Positions 34,804 to 44,293 of a stretch of DNA of 64,000 bases are shown here, piece after piece. A program made the position numbers and the translations under genes. The stretch comes from Paracoccaceae bacterium (GTDB lineage: Bacteria; Pseudomonadota; Alphaproteobacteria; Rhodobacterales; Rhodobacteraceae), in the NCBI GenBank assembly GCA_028284705.1, contig JANQRE010000007.1:1-64000 (forward strand), written 5' to 3'. Within the stretch, counting starts at the first letter, position 1. Each line of letters starts with the position of its first letter. The notes below the pieces were generated by a model. It searched no databases. It was not told the DNA's origin and worked only from the letters and a program-made list of their open reading frames with translations.

Positions 34804-36240
34804 TCAACGCTCCAACGCGGATTTGTAAACGTCGAGATACGCTGCCGCAGACAGGTCCCAACCGACCGGGTGGCGCATCGCACGGCGCATCATGGCCGCC
34901 CAAACCTTGGGTTGCGCGAAAAGCGCGCAGGTGCGTGCGATCGCATGACCAAGCATTGTCGCGGTCACGGGTGCGAATTGAACGCCTGTGGCGCAGTGAG
35001 CCAGCAGGGCAGCTTCGTTCGCGTCGATGACCGTGTCGGCCAGACCACCGGTACGCGCGACAACAGGCAAGGTGCCGTATCGCAGGCCGTAAAGCTGGGT
35101 CAGACCGCAGGGCTCGAACCGTGAAGGGATCAGGATCGCATCGCTGCCGCCTTGCAGCAGATGAGACATCTCCTCGTCATAGCCGATAATCGTGCCCACA
35201 GCGCCCGCGTAGCGGTTCGACGCATCGATGAAGGCGCGCTCGAGCTCCGGCTCACCGGAGCCCAGAAGCGCCAGCCTTCCGCCGTGACCCACAAGACCCG
35301 GCAGGCACTCCAGCAACATATCGAGCCCCTTTTGAGAGGTCAGACGGCTGACAACGCAAAACAGTGGTCCATCGCCGGGGGTCAAGCCAAACCGCGCCTC
35401 GATCTCAGCCTTGTTTTTCGCCTTGGCCTTGAGGCTGCGCGCCGAGTAATTGGCCACAAGTGCGTCATCGGTTCCCGGGTCCCAGGCGTCAAGGTCGATA
35501 CCGTTCAGGATACCGATCAGGTCAGCTTGGCGACCTCGCAAAAGGCCGTCGAGCCCCATCCCGAATTCCGGTGTCAGAAGCTCAGCGGCGTAAGTGGGCG
35601 AGACGGTTGTGATCTTTTCCGACAGAGCAAGCCCGGCTTTGAGGAAGCCGATTTTGCCGAAATACTCGATCCCGTGGGGCGTGAACAACTCAGCCTGAAG
35701 ACCCAGAGCCGCCAGACGTGTGGCGTCAAACAGTCCCTGAAAGGCGATGTTGTGAATGGTCATGACAACGGGCGGGGTGCGTCCGCCTTGCTGGCGCAGA
35801 TAGGCGGGCACCAGTCCGGCTTGCCAGTCATGGGCGTTGACGACATCCGGCGTCCAGCCTTCGATCCCCTCGGTCGCGATTTGCGCACCCGCATATGACA
35901 AAGCCGCGAAGCGCACATCATTGTCGGGCCAGTCCTGGCCGTTTGGTCCCAAATAAATACTGCCGGGGCGGTCGTAGAGATGTGGGGCGTCCAAGAGCAG
36001 CATCTGCAACCCCTCCGCCTCAACGGCTGCGATACGGGCAGGCCCGCCGAAAAGGTCGCCGAACTCCGCCACCGTTTTGCCGTTCGCGATAAGCTCCGCC
36101 AACGCGGGATATGCCGGGATCAGGACCCGAACGTCAGCGCCTTCGGACGCCAAGGCCTTTGGCACGGCACCGATTACATCCGCCAGACCGCCAGTCTTGA
36201 CGAAGGGCGCGCACTCCGAAGCGACGAAGAGCAGGTTCAT
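34804..36240 (-). CDS. glgA: Glycogen synthase (ADP-glucose)
   Basis: A 478-residue GT5 enzyme that adds glucose from ADP-glucose to the non-reducing end of glycogen. The N-terminal MNLLFVASECAPFVKTGGLA with DV after it carries the KTGGL ADP-glucose site. VNAHDWQAGLVPAYL, VMTIHNIAFQGLF and the C-terminal SRFEPCGLTQLYGLRYGTLP, with catalytic Glu and conserved Cys, are typical. It starts one base after the glgC stop. It is part of the seven-gene glycogen operon. Confidence 0.96.
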   Translation of the reverse strand: MNLLFVASECAPFVKTGGLADVIGAVPKALASEGADVRVLIPAYPALAELIANGKTVAEFGDLFGGPARIAAVEAEGLQMLLLDAPHLYDRPGSIYLGPNGQDWPDNDVRFAALSYAGAQIATEGIEGWTPDVVNAHDWQAGLVPAYLRQQGGRTPPVVMTIHNIAFQGLFDATRLAALGLQAELFTPHGIEYFGKIGFLKAGLALSEKITTVSPTYAAELLTPEFGMGLDGLLRGRQADLIGILNGIDLDAWDPGTDDALVANYSARSLKAKAKNKAEIEARFGLTPGDGPLFCVVSRLTSQKGLDMLLECLPGLVGHGGRLALLGSGEPELERAFIDASNRYAGAVGTIIGYDEEMSHLLQGGSDAILIPSRFEPCGLTQLYGLRYGTLPVVARTGGLADTVIDANEAALLAHCATGVQFAPVTATMLGHAIARTCALFAQPKVWAAMMRRAMRHPVGWDLSAAAYLDVYKSALER

Positions 36241-36241
36241 G

Positions 36242-37501
36242 TCAGAGGTCCAGTTTGTTAATCATCGGCTGAGTGATCAGGCAAACTCCGGCATCGGTCC
36301 GCCGGAAACGTTTCGCGTCGAGTTTCGCATCTTCTCCAACAACCAGACCTTCAGGGATGTCCACGCCGCGGTCGATGACGACCTTCTTCAGCCGGGCGTT
36401 GCGACCGATATTCACGTAAGGCATCGCCACGACGCCCTCAAGTTCCGCAAAGGAGTGGGTCCGCACCCCGGTGAACAACAGGCACTGATACAGCCGTGAG
36501 CCGGAGATGATGCATCCACCCGACACCATCGAAGAGATCGCGTGACCGCGCCGTCCTTCTTCATTGTGGATGAACTTTGCGGGCGGGGTCAGTTCTGAAT
36601 AGGTCCAGACCGGCCATTCGTTGTCGTAGAGGTCGAGTTCCGGCTTGAAATCGGTTAGATCGACATTGGCCTGCCAGAACGCATCCACCGTGCCGACATC
36701 ACGCCAATATGGGACTTCCTCCAGCCCCGTACGCACGCAGGAGCGGCTGAACGGATGTGCGACGGCTTTGCCGTTCTGAACGATTGAGGGGATGATATCG
36801 CCACCGAAATCGTGGTTGGAATTGGGATCGACGGCGTCTTTCTCCAGAAGATCATAGAGATACTCCGCCTCGAAAACGTATATCCCCATGCTCGCCAAGG
36901 CCTGATCGGGATTACCGGGCATTGCTGGTGGGTCGGCAGGCTTCTCCACAAATTCTAGGATGCGGTCGCTTTCATCGACCTTCATGACGCCGAAAGCCGA
37001 GGCCTCCATGCGGGGGACTTCTATACATCCAACGGTCACATCCGCGCCACTTGCGACGTGATGCTCGAGCATCACTGAATAGTCCTGTTTGTAGATATGA
37101 TCGCCGGCCAGAATGATGATGTATTTGGGTCCGTAGCCGCGGATGATGTTGATGTTTTGGGTGACCGCATCAGCGGTGCCCTTGTACCAGTTCTCGTTGT
37201 CGAGCTGTTGCGAGGCAGGCAGAATGTCGAGGGACTCGTTGCGCTCGGCGCGGAAGAAGCTCCAGCCGCGTTGTAGATGCCTGATAAGAGAGTGCGCTTT
37301 GTATTGCGTGGCTACACCGATCCGCCTGATCCCGGAGTTCACAGCGTTGGACAGGGCGAAGTCGATGATCCGGCTCTTGCCGCCGAAATACATCGCCGGT
37401 TTGGCGCGGATATCCGTCAGTTCATAGAGCCTGCTGCCGCGCCCCCCGGCCAGTACAAAGGCCATGGAACTCTGCGCAAGTCGCTGCGATCCTCTGTCCA
37501 T
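36242..37501 (-). CDS. glgC: Glucose-1-phosphate adenylyltransferase
   Basis: A 419-residue enzyme making ADP-glucose from ATP and glucose 1-phosphate, the committed step. [23 protein letters not shown] is the nucleotide-binding signature with the allosteric/catalytic region. [14 protein letters not shown] holds the metal Asp, FVEKPADPP and [12 protein letters not shown] are the sugar-phosphate sites, and a C-terminal left-handed beta-helix follows (about residues 300-410). The N-terminal arginine/lysine pattern [11 protein letters not shown] is the fructose-bisphosphate-type activator site in homologues. GGAGGAC stands 6 bases ahead of the ATG; glgB ends 35 bp upstream. Confidence 0.97.
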   Translation of the reverse strand: MDRGSQRLAQSSMAFVLAGGRGSRLYELTDIRAKPAMYFGGKSRIIDFALSNAVNSGIRRIGVATQYKAHSLIRHLQRGWSFFRAERNESLDILPASQQLDNENWYKGTADAVTQNINIIRGYGPKYIIILAGDHIYKQDYSVMLEHHVASGADVTVGCIEVPRMEASAFGVMKVDESDRILEFVEKPADPPAMPGNPDQALASMGIYVFEAEYLYDLLEKDAVDPNSNHDFGGDIIPSIVQNGKAVAHPFSRSCVRTGLEEVPYWRDVGTVDAFWQANVDLTDFKPELDLYDNEWPVWTYSELTPPAKFIHNEEGRRGHAISSMVSGGCIISGSRLYQCLLFTGVRTHSFAELEGVVAMPYVNIGRNARLKKVVIDRGVDIPEGLVVGEDAKLDAKRFRRTDAGVCLITQPMINKLDL

Positions 37502-37536
37502 CGGTAGTCCTCCCTAGTTTATGTCTGTCTTTCGGG

Positions 37537-39744
37537 CTACGCACCCTCTTGTAATTCAAAGAAAATTGTTGAAAGCGGCGGCAGGGTGAGCGAGATCGAA
37601 TGCGCGCGCCCTGATGCGGCGACATGCTCGCTATCCGCAAATCCCATATTGCCCCGATCCCCGCCGCCATAAAGCTTCGCGTCGGTGTTGAGTTTCTCAA
37701 CCCAGCGTCCTGCATACGGGACGCCGATCCGCCGCGCACTGCGCTCAACCGGTGTGAAATTACTTACGACCAGAACAGGCGGGCTGTCTGCAGTGCCCTT
37801 GCGAACCCACGCAAAGATGGATTCGTCGGCGGCGCCTTCTTCGACCCACTCGAAGCCCTCCGGCTTGCAGTCCAACTGGTGCAGCGCTGGGGTGTCACGA
37901 TAGAGCGCGTTGAGGTCGCGGATCAGGTTCTGCACGCCCGCATGATGCGGCTGATCGAGCAGATGCCAGTCCAGGCTGCTGTCGTGGTTCCACTCCATCC
38001 CTTGCGCAAACTCGCAGCCCATGAACAAAAGCTTCTTGCCCGGATGCCCCCACATGAAACCATAATATGCTCGAAGATTGGCAAATTTGTCCTCGCCCAA
38101 GCCAGGCATCTTGTCGATCATCGAGCCCTTGCCATGCACGACCTCGTCATGGCTGATCGGCAAAACGAAATTCTCCGAAAACGCGTAATGCAACCCGAAG
38201 GTCATCTTGTGGTGATGATATTTGCGGTGAACCGGATCCTCTGAGATGTAGGACAGCGTGTCGTTCATCCAGCCCATGTTCCATTTGAAGCCAAAACCTA
38301 ACCCGCCGGTATCAACAGGCGCGCTCACCCCTGGAAAAGCGGTGGATTCCTCTGCCACGGTCATGATCCCGGGCACTTCACCATAGGCAACGGTGTTGGC
38401 ACGTTGCATGAAGTCGATCGCTTCAAGGTTTTCTCGACCGCCGAAGCGGTTTGGCACCCATTCGCCCTCTTTTCGAGAATAGTCGCGGTAAAGCATCGAG
38501 GCGACGGCGTCGACACGTAGGCCGTCGATGTGATGTTCGCGAAACCAGTAAAGAGCGTTGGCGACCAGAAAGTTCGACACCTCGCGCCGCCCGTAATTGT
38601 AGACAAGCGTGTTCCAATCAGGGTGAAATCCCTCCTTGGGGTCGGCATGTTCATAGAGCGGTGTGCCGTCGAAGCGGCCAAGCCCGTGCTGATCTTCCGG
38701 GAAATGGCCCGGCACCCAGTCGAGGATCAGGCCAAGATTAGCGGCGTGGCAGGCCTCAACCAGGGCGCGGAATTCCTCAAGCGTGCCATGTCGGATCGTG
38801 GGTGCATAAAGCCCCACCGGCTGGTAACCCCAAGAGCCGTCGAACGGGAATTCTGAGACCGGCATCAACTCGATATGAGTGAAACCCATATCCTTGGCAT
38901 AGGCCACGAGTTGTTCGGCATGTTCGAGATAGGAGAGGGGGCGATTGCCCTCTTCCGGCACACGTTTCCAAGAGCCCAGATGCACTTCGTAGATCGAGAT
39001 TGGCTGGTCTATCCGGTGGCGCGCCTCGCGCTTGGTCATCCAGGCCATGTCGGTCCATTGGTGGCCATTGATTTTACGAACGACGGACGCCGTTTTCGGC
39101 GGATGTTCCGCGCCGAACCCAAACGGGTCGGCCTTTTGCGGCAGCAGGTTGCCGCCCGCATCGAGAAGTTCGTATTTATAGGCCTCGCCGTCACCCAAAC
39201 CGGGCATGAAGATTTCCCAGACCCCGGTTGCCCCACGTCCGCGCATTGGATTGCGACGCCCGTCCCAGCCGTTGAAATCACCGACCACAGACACCCGCTG
39301 CGCATTTGGCGCCCAGACGGCGAAGTGGGTCCCGGACACACCGCCATGCTCCATCACATGGGCCCCAAGCACCTGCCAGAGATTGAGATGCGCGCCCTCG
39401 GCGATTAGATGCTCGTCCATCTCGCCCAGCACGGGGCCAAATCGGTAAGGATCATCGGCTTCCCAGACATGTTCGCCCTTTGTGAAGTGCAGGCGGTAGT
39501 CAAACGGCGCCTTGCGCCGGGATGCGGTCCCAGTGAAGAGGTCGGGATGATCTGGTAGACGGGACAGAGACAGTGCCTTTCGGCCCGTCTTGGCGTCGAG
39601 CACATCCACCGCGCTGACATCGGGGCGATACACGCGGATCGTCGGTTTCCCGCCGACCATGTGCAATCCGAGAACTGAGAATGGGTCGGAATGCGTGCCC
39701 GCACTGATCTTTTCTGCGTCGTCAGTACCGATCACGTCCCTCAT
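37537..39744 (-). CDS. glgB: 1,4-alpha-glucan branching enzyme
   Basis: A 735-residue GH13 branching enzyme. An N-terminal domain of about 120 residues and a CBM48 (GTHFAVWAPNAQRVSVVGDFNG) precede the catalytic barrel. YEVHLGSWKR and THIELMPVSEFPFDGSWGYQP start the barrel. HIDGLRVDAVASMLY has the nucleophile Asp, GIMTVAEESTAFPGVS the acid Glu, and VLPISHDEVVHGKGS the transition-state His-Asp. It makes alpha-1,6 branches in glycogen. It lies 32 bp after glgP in the same operon. Confidence 0.97.
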   Translation of the reverse strand: MRDVIGTDDAEKISAGTHSDPFSVLGLHMVGGKPTIRVYRPDVSAVDVLDAKTGRKALSLSRLPDHPDLFTGTASRRKAPFDYRLHFTKGEHVWEADDPYRFGPVLGEMDEHLIAEGAHLNLWQVLGAHVMEHGGVSGTHFAVWAPNAQRVSVVGDFNGWDGRRNPMRGRGATGVWEIFMPGLGDGEAYKYELLDAGGNLLPQKADPFGFGAEHPPKTASVVRKINGHQWTDMAWMTKREARHRIDQPISIYEVHLGSWKRVPEEGNRPLSYLEHAEQLVAYAKDMGFTHIELMPVSEFPFDGSWGYQPVGLYAPTIRHGTLEEFRALVEACHAANLGLILDWVPGHFPEDQHGLGRFDGTPLYEHADPKEGFHPDWNTLVYNYGRREVSNFLVANALYWFREHHIDGLRVDAVASMLYRDYSRKEGEWVPNRFGGRENLEAIDFMQRANTVAYGEVPGIMTVAEESTAFPGVSAPVDTGGLGFGFKWNMGWMNDTLSYISEDPVHRKYHHHKMTFGLHYAFSENFVLPISHDEVVHGKGSMIDKMPGLGEDKFANLRAYYGFMWGHPGKKLLFMGCEFAQGMEWNHDSSLDWHLLDQPHHAGVQNLIRDLNALYRDTPALHQLDCKPEGFEWVEEGAADESIFAWVRKGTADSPPVLVVSNFTPVERSARRIGVPYAGRWVEKLNTDAKLYGGGDRGNMGFADSEHVAASGRAHSISLTLPPLSTIFFELQEGA

Positions 39745-39776
39745 CCTTTTGGTCCAATGGGCCGTAGCCCGAGGGG

Positions 39777-42170
39777 CTAACTCACCGATTGAGCCCCCCA
39801 GATATCACGCGCGTATCCCCGAATGGTGCGGTCTGACGAAAACCAACCCATATTGGCGGTATTGGCCGCCGCCATCCGAGTCCATCGCGTAACATCCTGA
39901 TATACTGCATCAACTTCGCGTTGTTTTGCAAAGTAGTCGTCGAAATCGCAGGTCACGAGAAAGTAGTCGTGTTCGTAGAGGTTTTGCAGGATATCGGCAT
40001 AGCGATGCTGATCGCCTTCTGAGAAAATCCCTGCGCCGATCTGACCAAGCGCCCGTTCGAGCCGAGGGCTGGCCTCTATCGCGCGGCGGGCATATCCCGG
40101 CTCAGCCCGTTTGATCTGCGCCTCGGCGGCGGTCAGACCGAAGAGGAAGAAATTGTCGGGTCCGACATGTTCCCGGATTTCGACATTCGCCCCATCAAGC
40201 GTTCCGATGGTCGGACTGCCATTCAGGGACAGCTTCATATTGCCAGTGCCGGACGCTTCCTTACCCGCCGTTGAAATCTGCTCTGACAGATCGGAAGCTG
40301 GGATCAGAAGCTCCGCCATCGAGACATTGTAGTTTTCGGGATAGACCACTTGAAGGACGTCCCGGGTCACCGGGTCTGCATTGATCGTTCGGGCCACGTC
40401 GTTGATCAGCCGGATGATCGATTTTGCAAAGACATATCCTGGGGCCGCTTTGCCGCCGAACAGTTTGACCCGAGGCGTCCAGTCTCCGGTCGGATTATCA
40501 CGAATGTCATTCCAAAGCGCGATGGTCTCCAGAATATTCATGTGCTGGCGCTTGTATTCGTGAATGCGCTTGATCTGCACATCAAAGAGCGCCGAAGTAT
40601 CCACGGTCACGTCGTGGCGGTCCTTCAACCACTTTGCCAGATGCTTCTTGTTGGCGGTTTTCGCAGCGCGGAAAGCTTCCTTAAAACCGGCATCGTCCAG
40701 ATGCGCGTTCAAATCCTGAAGTTTTTCAAGGTCCTGCTGCCAATCCGTGCCGATGGTGTCGTTGATCAGATTGCGCAAGGCCGGGTTGCAGGAATAAAGC
40801 CAGCGACGCGGAGTGATCCCGTTGGTCTGGTTCAGAATCCGGTTCGGATAGGTCTTGTGCAGATCAGCAAAGACGGTCTCCTTCACCAGTTCCGAATGCA
40901 GTGCTGAGACCCCGTTGACCTTATGGGCCATGATGAAGGCCAGCTCGCCCATCTTCACACTGCCGTTGTCGATGATGCGAATATCCGATCCGGTGGCCTT
41001 CTGGTGGCGCGCCTGGATCGCTTCGATGATCTGGAAGTGGCGCGGAAGAATGCGCGCAAACAGCCCTTCGGGCCATGCTTCAAGGGCTTCGGGCAGCAGC
41101 GTGTGGTTGGTATAGGCGAGACAATCCCGGGCCAGATCAATGGCTTGGTGTATCGAGACACCATGTTCGTCGACCAAGATGCGTACCAATTCGGGCCCAG
41201 CGATGGCCGGGTGGGTGTCGTTCAACTGAATGGCGACATGGGCGTCGAGCGCGTCGATTTTGTGCCCCTCGGACAGAAACCGGCGTACCAGGTCCTGGAT
41301 CGAGGCTGAGGTGAAGAAGTATTCCTGCTTGAGACGCAGTTCCTTGCCGCTCTCGGTTGTGTCGTCGGGGTAGAGTACCCGGGTAATCGTGCGTGCCAGC
41401 CGTTCAGGCGTGTTCGCGCCGACATAATCGCCTCGGTTGAAGCTGGCCAGATCGAACAACTCGACCGGTTTGGCGTCCCACAGCCGCAGAGTGTTGGCCC
41501 ATTTGCCCTTCCATCCGACCGTCGGCGTGTCATAGGCGGTTGCCATCACCGTCTCATCCGGTGTCCAGACCGCCTGGCCGACTGCCTCGGTCACATGGCC
41601 GCCAAAGCCAACCTTGTAGGCAACCTCTGGCCGTTCGAATTCCCACGGGTGGCGTTGCTCGAGCCACCGTTCGGCAGTCTCAATCTGCTGGCTGTCCTTG
41701 AAATGCTGCTCGAACAGCCCGTGTTCGTAGCGGATGCCATAACCATAGGCGGGGATTTCAAGGGTCGAGAGACTGTCCATGAAACATGCCGCCAACCGAC
41801 CCAACCCGCCATTTCCCAGCGCTGCATCAGGCTCGTCGGCAACAACGGCCTCGTAGTCTTGACCCAGTGAAGTGAGCGCCTCTCGAATCTGGCCCTCAAT
41901 GCCGAGATTGATTGTGACATCCTCGATCATTCGTCCGATCAGGAACTCCATCGAGAGGTAATAGACGCGCTTGTGCTTGCCCTCATATGTCTTGCGGGTA
42001 GAGGCAAACCATGGCTCCACCACGCGATCTCGCAAGGCAAGCGACAGGGACATGCGCCAGTCATAGACGCCGGCATGTTCAGGGTCCTTACCGAGCGAAA
42101 ACTTCAGGTGCCTCGTGATATCGTTTTGCAGCGCTCCGGCCTGCATTGCGGTCTGGTTCAGTTCAAGCAT
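39777..42170 (-). CDS. glgP: Glycogen phosphorylase
   Basis: A 797-residue GT35 enzyme releasing glucose 1-phosphate from glycogen using pyridoxal phosphate. YYLSMEFLIGRMIEDVTINLG and GNGGLGRLAACFMDSL are N-terminal hallmarks. KRIHEYKRQHMNILE and the PLP site EASGTGNMKLSLNGSPTIGT, with the Schiff-base lysine in GNMK, confirm an active enzyme. The start at MLELNQTAM gives the normal length; in-frame methionines at 42200 and 42233 would add unrelated residues. It is the first gene of the leftward glycogen operon, so the promoter should lie at about 42171-42320. Confidence 0.95.
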   Translation of the reverse strand: MLELNQTAMQAGALQNDITRHLKFSLGKDPEHAGVYDWRMSLSLALRDRVVEPWFASTRKTYEGKHKRVYYLSMEFLIGRMIEDVTINLGIEGQIREALTSLGQDYEAVVADEPDAALGNGGLGRLAACFMDSLSTLEIPAYGYGIRYEHGLFEQHFKDSQQIETAERWLEQRHPWEFERPEVAYKVGFGGHVTEAVGQAVWTPDETVMATAYDTPTVGWKGKWANTLRLWDAKPVELFDLASFNRGDYVGANTPERLARTITRVLYPDDTTESGKELRLKQEYFFTSASIQDLVRRFLSEGHKIDALDAHVAIQLNDTHPAIAGPELVRILVDEHGVSIHQAIDLARDCLAYTNHTLLPEALEAWPEGLFARILPRHFQIIEAIQARHQKATGSDIRIIDNGSVKMGELAFIMAHKVNGVSALHSELVKETVFADLHKTYPNRILNQTNGITPRRWLYSCNPALRNLINDTIGTDWQQDLEKLQDLNAHLDDAGFKEAFRAAKTANKKHLAKWLKDRHDVTVDTSALFDVQIKRIHEYKRQHMNILETIALWNDIRDNPTGDWTPRVKLFGGKAAPGYVFAKSIIRLINDVARTINADPVTRDVLQVVYPENYNVSMAELLIPASDLSEQISTAGKEASGTGNMKLSLNGSPTIGTLDGANVEIREHVGPDNFFLFGLTAAEAQIKRAEPGYARRAIEASPRLERALGQIGAGIFSEGDQHRYADILQNLYEHDYFLVTCDFDDYFAKQREVDAVYQDVTRWTRMAAANTANMGWFSSDRTIRGYARDIWGAQSVS

Positions 42171-42301
42171 GTTTTCTTTTTCGTTTTGGCGGAACACCAT
42201 GAGAGAGCATGCACTGGACACGGTTCCAGACACGGGCGCAAGACCGGATTTCCAAAGTCACGTTAAGGCACCTGAAGTGAGTGTCGAACGCCACTTTTAC
42301 G

Positions 42302-42319
42302 TCTGCCGCCGAAGGCAGA
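42302..42319. terminator. Hairpin between the DUF2934-like gene and glgP
   Basis: TCTGCC (42302-42307) pairs with GGCAGA (42314-42319) around a 6-base loop, just past the stop of the small gene at 42323. On the leftward transcript no T-run follows, so termination there is uncertain. On the opposite strand an ATTTT follows. Confidence 0.35.
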
Positions 42320-42322
42320 ATT

Positions 42323-42568
42323 TTACTTCGCGGCGGTTTTTGTTTTGGCGGTCGACTTTGGCTTCGCCGTCCGTTTTGGTGCGGTTTTGGTCGCGCGCGG
42401 CTTCGCCGCCGCTTTCCGAGCGGGCTTACGCTTGGGCGTTGCCGGGGTCAGAGCATCGATGGCCTTGAGCCAGTGCTCCTCATCACGTCCAACTGGTTGA
42501 CCGTCTTCCAGCCACAGGTAGTAGGCGGTTTCTCGGATTTGCCCTTCGTCAAGATTTAGATGCGCCAT
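42323..42568 (-). CDS. DUF2934-like small protein with Lys/Ala-rich tail
   Basis: An 81-residue protein. The first half, EGQIRETAYYLWLEDGQPVG followed by RDEEHWLKA, fits the DUF2934 pattern (IRE.AYYLWL..G.P.G.D..HW). The second half is a low-complexity basic tail of Lys, Ala, Pro and Thr (PKRKPARKAAAKPRATKTAP onward), like histone H1-type tails. The start follows GAGGAC and excludes an unrelated upstream extension to 42676. It sits 152 bp ahead of glgP on the same strand. Proteins with this domain are often linked with glycogen or stress loci. A nucleic-acid-binding tail is inferred from charge only. Confidence 0.8.
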   Translation of the reverse strand: MAHLNLDEGQIRETAYYLWLEDGQPVGRDEEHWLKAIDALTPATPKRKPARKAAAKPRATKTAPKRTAKPKSTAKTKTAAK

Positions 42569-42916
42569 GACACAGTCCTCAGCTAATTCAGATCCAGCAA
42601 TGATAGCGCTAACATCTAGCGTAAATGCTGCACCCGCACAATGCGAAGGCCCTTGCCGGTTCAGCGGGTGAAACAATATCGCATCACCACTAAAAGTGCC
42701 CGGCGCATTCCCATTGAAAATCAGTCGTTTAGTGAATCTGATATTGCCCTTGATCCAGACCTGAAAATTGGGCCAGTCGAAGTTTTCGCTGAGCTGGTGT
42801 TGGGAATTGCTCTGCCTGGCGCAGATTTCTTGAAACGATTCGTGCCTGCGTTGGGAGCATCTTCACGGGCCCTGAGACCTGAAGAAGTCTCTTCCCATCT
42901 CTTCCGCAACGCCCCG
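42569..42916. other. Intergenic region, no gene identified
   Basis: About 350 bp between the start of the DUF2934-like gene and the stop of the FAD oxidoreductase gene. It must contain the promoter of the small gene. Rightward frames crossing it continue into the antisense of the oxidoreductase and look non-coding. No clear repeat or RNA was seen. Confidence 0.4.
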
Positions 42917-44224
42917 TTATCTGAAGCTTCCAAGAACCTGATTTGCAGTGAAGGCCAGATCGTAAATCTTCGACTTAAGCGCCGCCTGTGGTGCTGCGGC
43001 CAGATCGGTTATAGGCAGAGGCAGGTCCTCGACCGGCATGCCCGTCAAGAGATCGGCCATCGCTTGGCCGAACAGCGTTCCGGTTGTGATCCCCCGGCCA
43101 TTGTAACCAATGGCGGTCCAGAGGCCCTCATCCAGTTGATGGATGCGGGGCAGATGATCGGGTGTCATCGCGATCTGGCCATGCCATGCTTCTTCAAACG
43201 AGACATCGCCGATGTCAGGAAAGACACGCGCGATTTGCTTGCGTGCCCAGCGTTGGGTCAAACCGCGGTCCTTATTGCCAAATATCCGGCCCATCGTACC
43301 GATCAACAGTCGGTCCCGCACATCGCGACGATAATTGAACATGATCGGCCCGGTGTCCCACAACCCCTGTCTCTCGGGCAGGATATGCCCTGCCTCTGGT
43401 CCCATCGGCGTGGTCGCGAATTGTAAGTAGTGGATCATCGTGAATACGCTTTTGAGGCCAGGCCAAAGCGTATCAGTGTAAGCGTTGGTGCCGAGCACCA
43501 CTGTATTGGCCGTCATCGCGCCCTTGTCGGTTGTGACCCGCCAGATGCCGTCTTCACGAGCGAGCCTTGAGACATGCACCCCGGTGCTGATCTCCGCACC
43601 TGCGCCCAGTGCTGCGCGTGCTAGCCCGCGACAATATCCCATCGGGTTAATCGTTCCGGCCCGGTGATCCAGCAAGCCGCCATAGAACGCGTTTGAGCCG
43701 ACAAGGCCTGCCACATCCTCTCGGCTTATCAAATCGACAGGCTCGCCCATCCGCTGCCATTCCGCATGACGTTCCTTCAGGTCCTGAAACCCCGATGGCG
43801 AATGGGCGGCGTGGACCGTTCCGGTTCTTGTCGCCTCGCACCGAATCTGATGCTTCTCAATGAGATCGAACACCGTTCGGGGGCCGTTGCAGAATCGGTC
43901 CAGAAAGCGAGGCCCATAGGTCTTTCCAAGTTTGGCCCGGACCTTGGCTGGCGGCAACCAGAGCGCGGCATTGACCAGACCGACATTGCGGCCCGACCCG
44001 CCAAAGCCGATATGCTCGGCCTCAAGCACTTGCGCAGATAGGCCGTTCTCTGCGCAATGTAATGCTGTGGACAATCCCGTGAACCCGCCGCCAACGATGG
44101 CGACATCCACGTGTCGATCCGGCACGAAGGACGCGTTGTGGTCGGGCTCTTCTGCGGTCGCATCCCAAAGTGATATCGGATTGTTTCGGGTCATTGGAGC
44201 AGGGCGGACGGGGAGATTTTGCAT
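42917..44224 (-). CDS. FAD-dependent amine/amino-acid oxidoreductase (DadA/PuuB-like)
   Basis: A 435-residue flavoprotein of the DAO family. VDVAIVGGGFTGLSTALHCAENG (residues 39-61) is the Rossmann FAD site, and HIGFGGSGRNVGLVNAALWLP matches the gamma-glutamylputrescine oxidase-like subgroup (GAS.RN.G). C-terminal IGYNGRGITTGTLFGQAMAD closes the FAD site. ATG 44224 is used; ATG 44194 is possible. It probably oxidises a primary or secondary amine or an amino acid, producing an imine and passing electrons to oxygen or a carrier. It is divergent from the rhodanese gene, with the shared operator at 44275-44293 between them, linking it to the IclR-controlled island. Substrate unknown. Confidence 0.87.
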   Translation of the reverse strand: MQNLPVRPAPMTRNNPISLWDATAEEPDHNASFVPDRHVDVAIVGGGFTGLSTALHCAENGLSAQVLEAEHIGFGGSGRNVGLVNAALWLPPAKVRAKLGKTYGPRFLDRFCNGPRTVFDLIEKHQIRCEATRTGTVHAAHSPSGFQDLKERHAEWQRMGEPVDLISREDVAGLVGSNAFYGGLLDHRAGTINPMGYCRGLARAALGAGAEISTGVHVSRLAREDGIWRVTTDKGAMTANTVVLGTNAYTDTLWPGLKSVFTMIHYLQFATTPMGPEAGHILPERQGLWDTGPIMFNYRRDVRDRLLIGTMGRIFGNKDRGLTQRWARKQIARVFPDIGDVSFEEAWHGQIAMTPDHLPRIHQLDEGLWTAIGYNGRGITTGTLFGQAMADLLTGMPVEDLPLPITDLAAAPQAALKSKIYDLAFTANQVLGSFR

Positions 44225-44274
44225 GCGACGCGAGCTTGCGAGGAATTCTTGATTGTGTCAATATATTGAAAGAC

Positions 44275-44293
44275 TGTTCCGTATATAAGAACA
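44275..44293. promoter_or_regulatory. Candidate IclR operator, FAD oxidase/rhodanese intergenic region
   Basis: TGTTCCGTATATAAGAACA has 5-bp inverted arms (TGTTC/GAACA). It matches the element at 51241-51259 in 15 of 19 positions, with the shared form TGTnCnGTATATnAGnACA. It lies between two divergent genes and directly abuts the first possible rhodanese start codon. An IclR gene lies 430 bp away, and these regulators bind such near-palindromes. Binding is inferred. Confidence 0.6.

Noticed and set aside
42641-43426. 261-codon rightward frame overlapping the FAD oxidoreductase end
   Set aside because: Two thirds is antisense to a certain gene, and the part in the gap shows no family resemblance.
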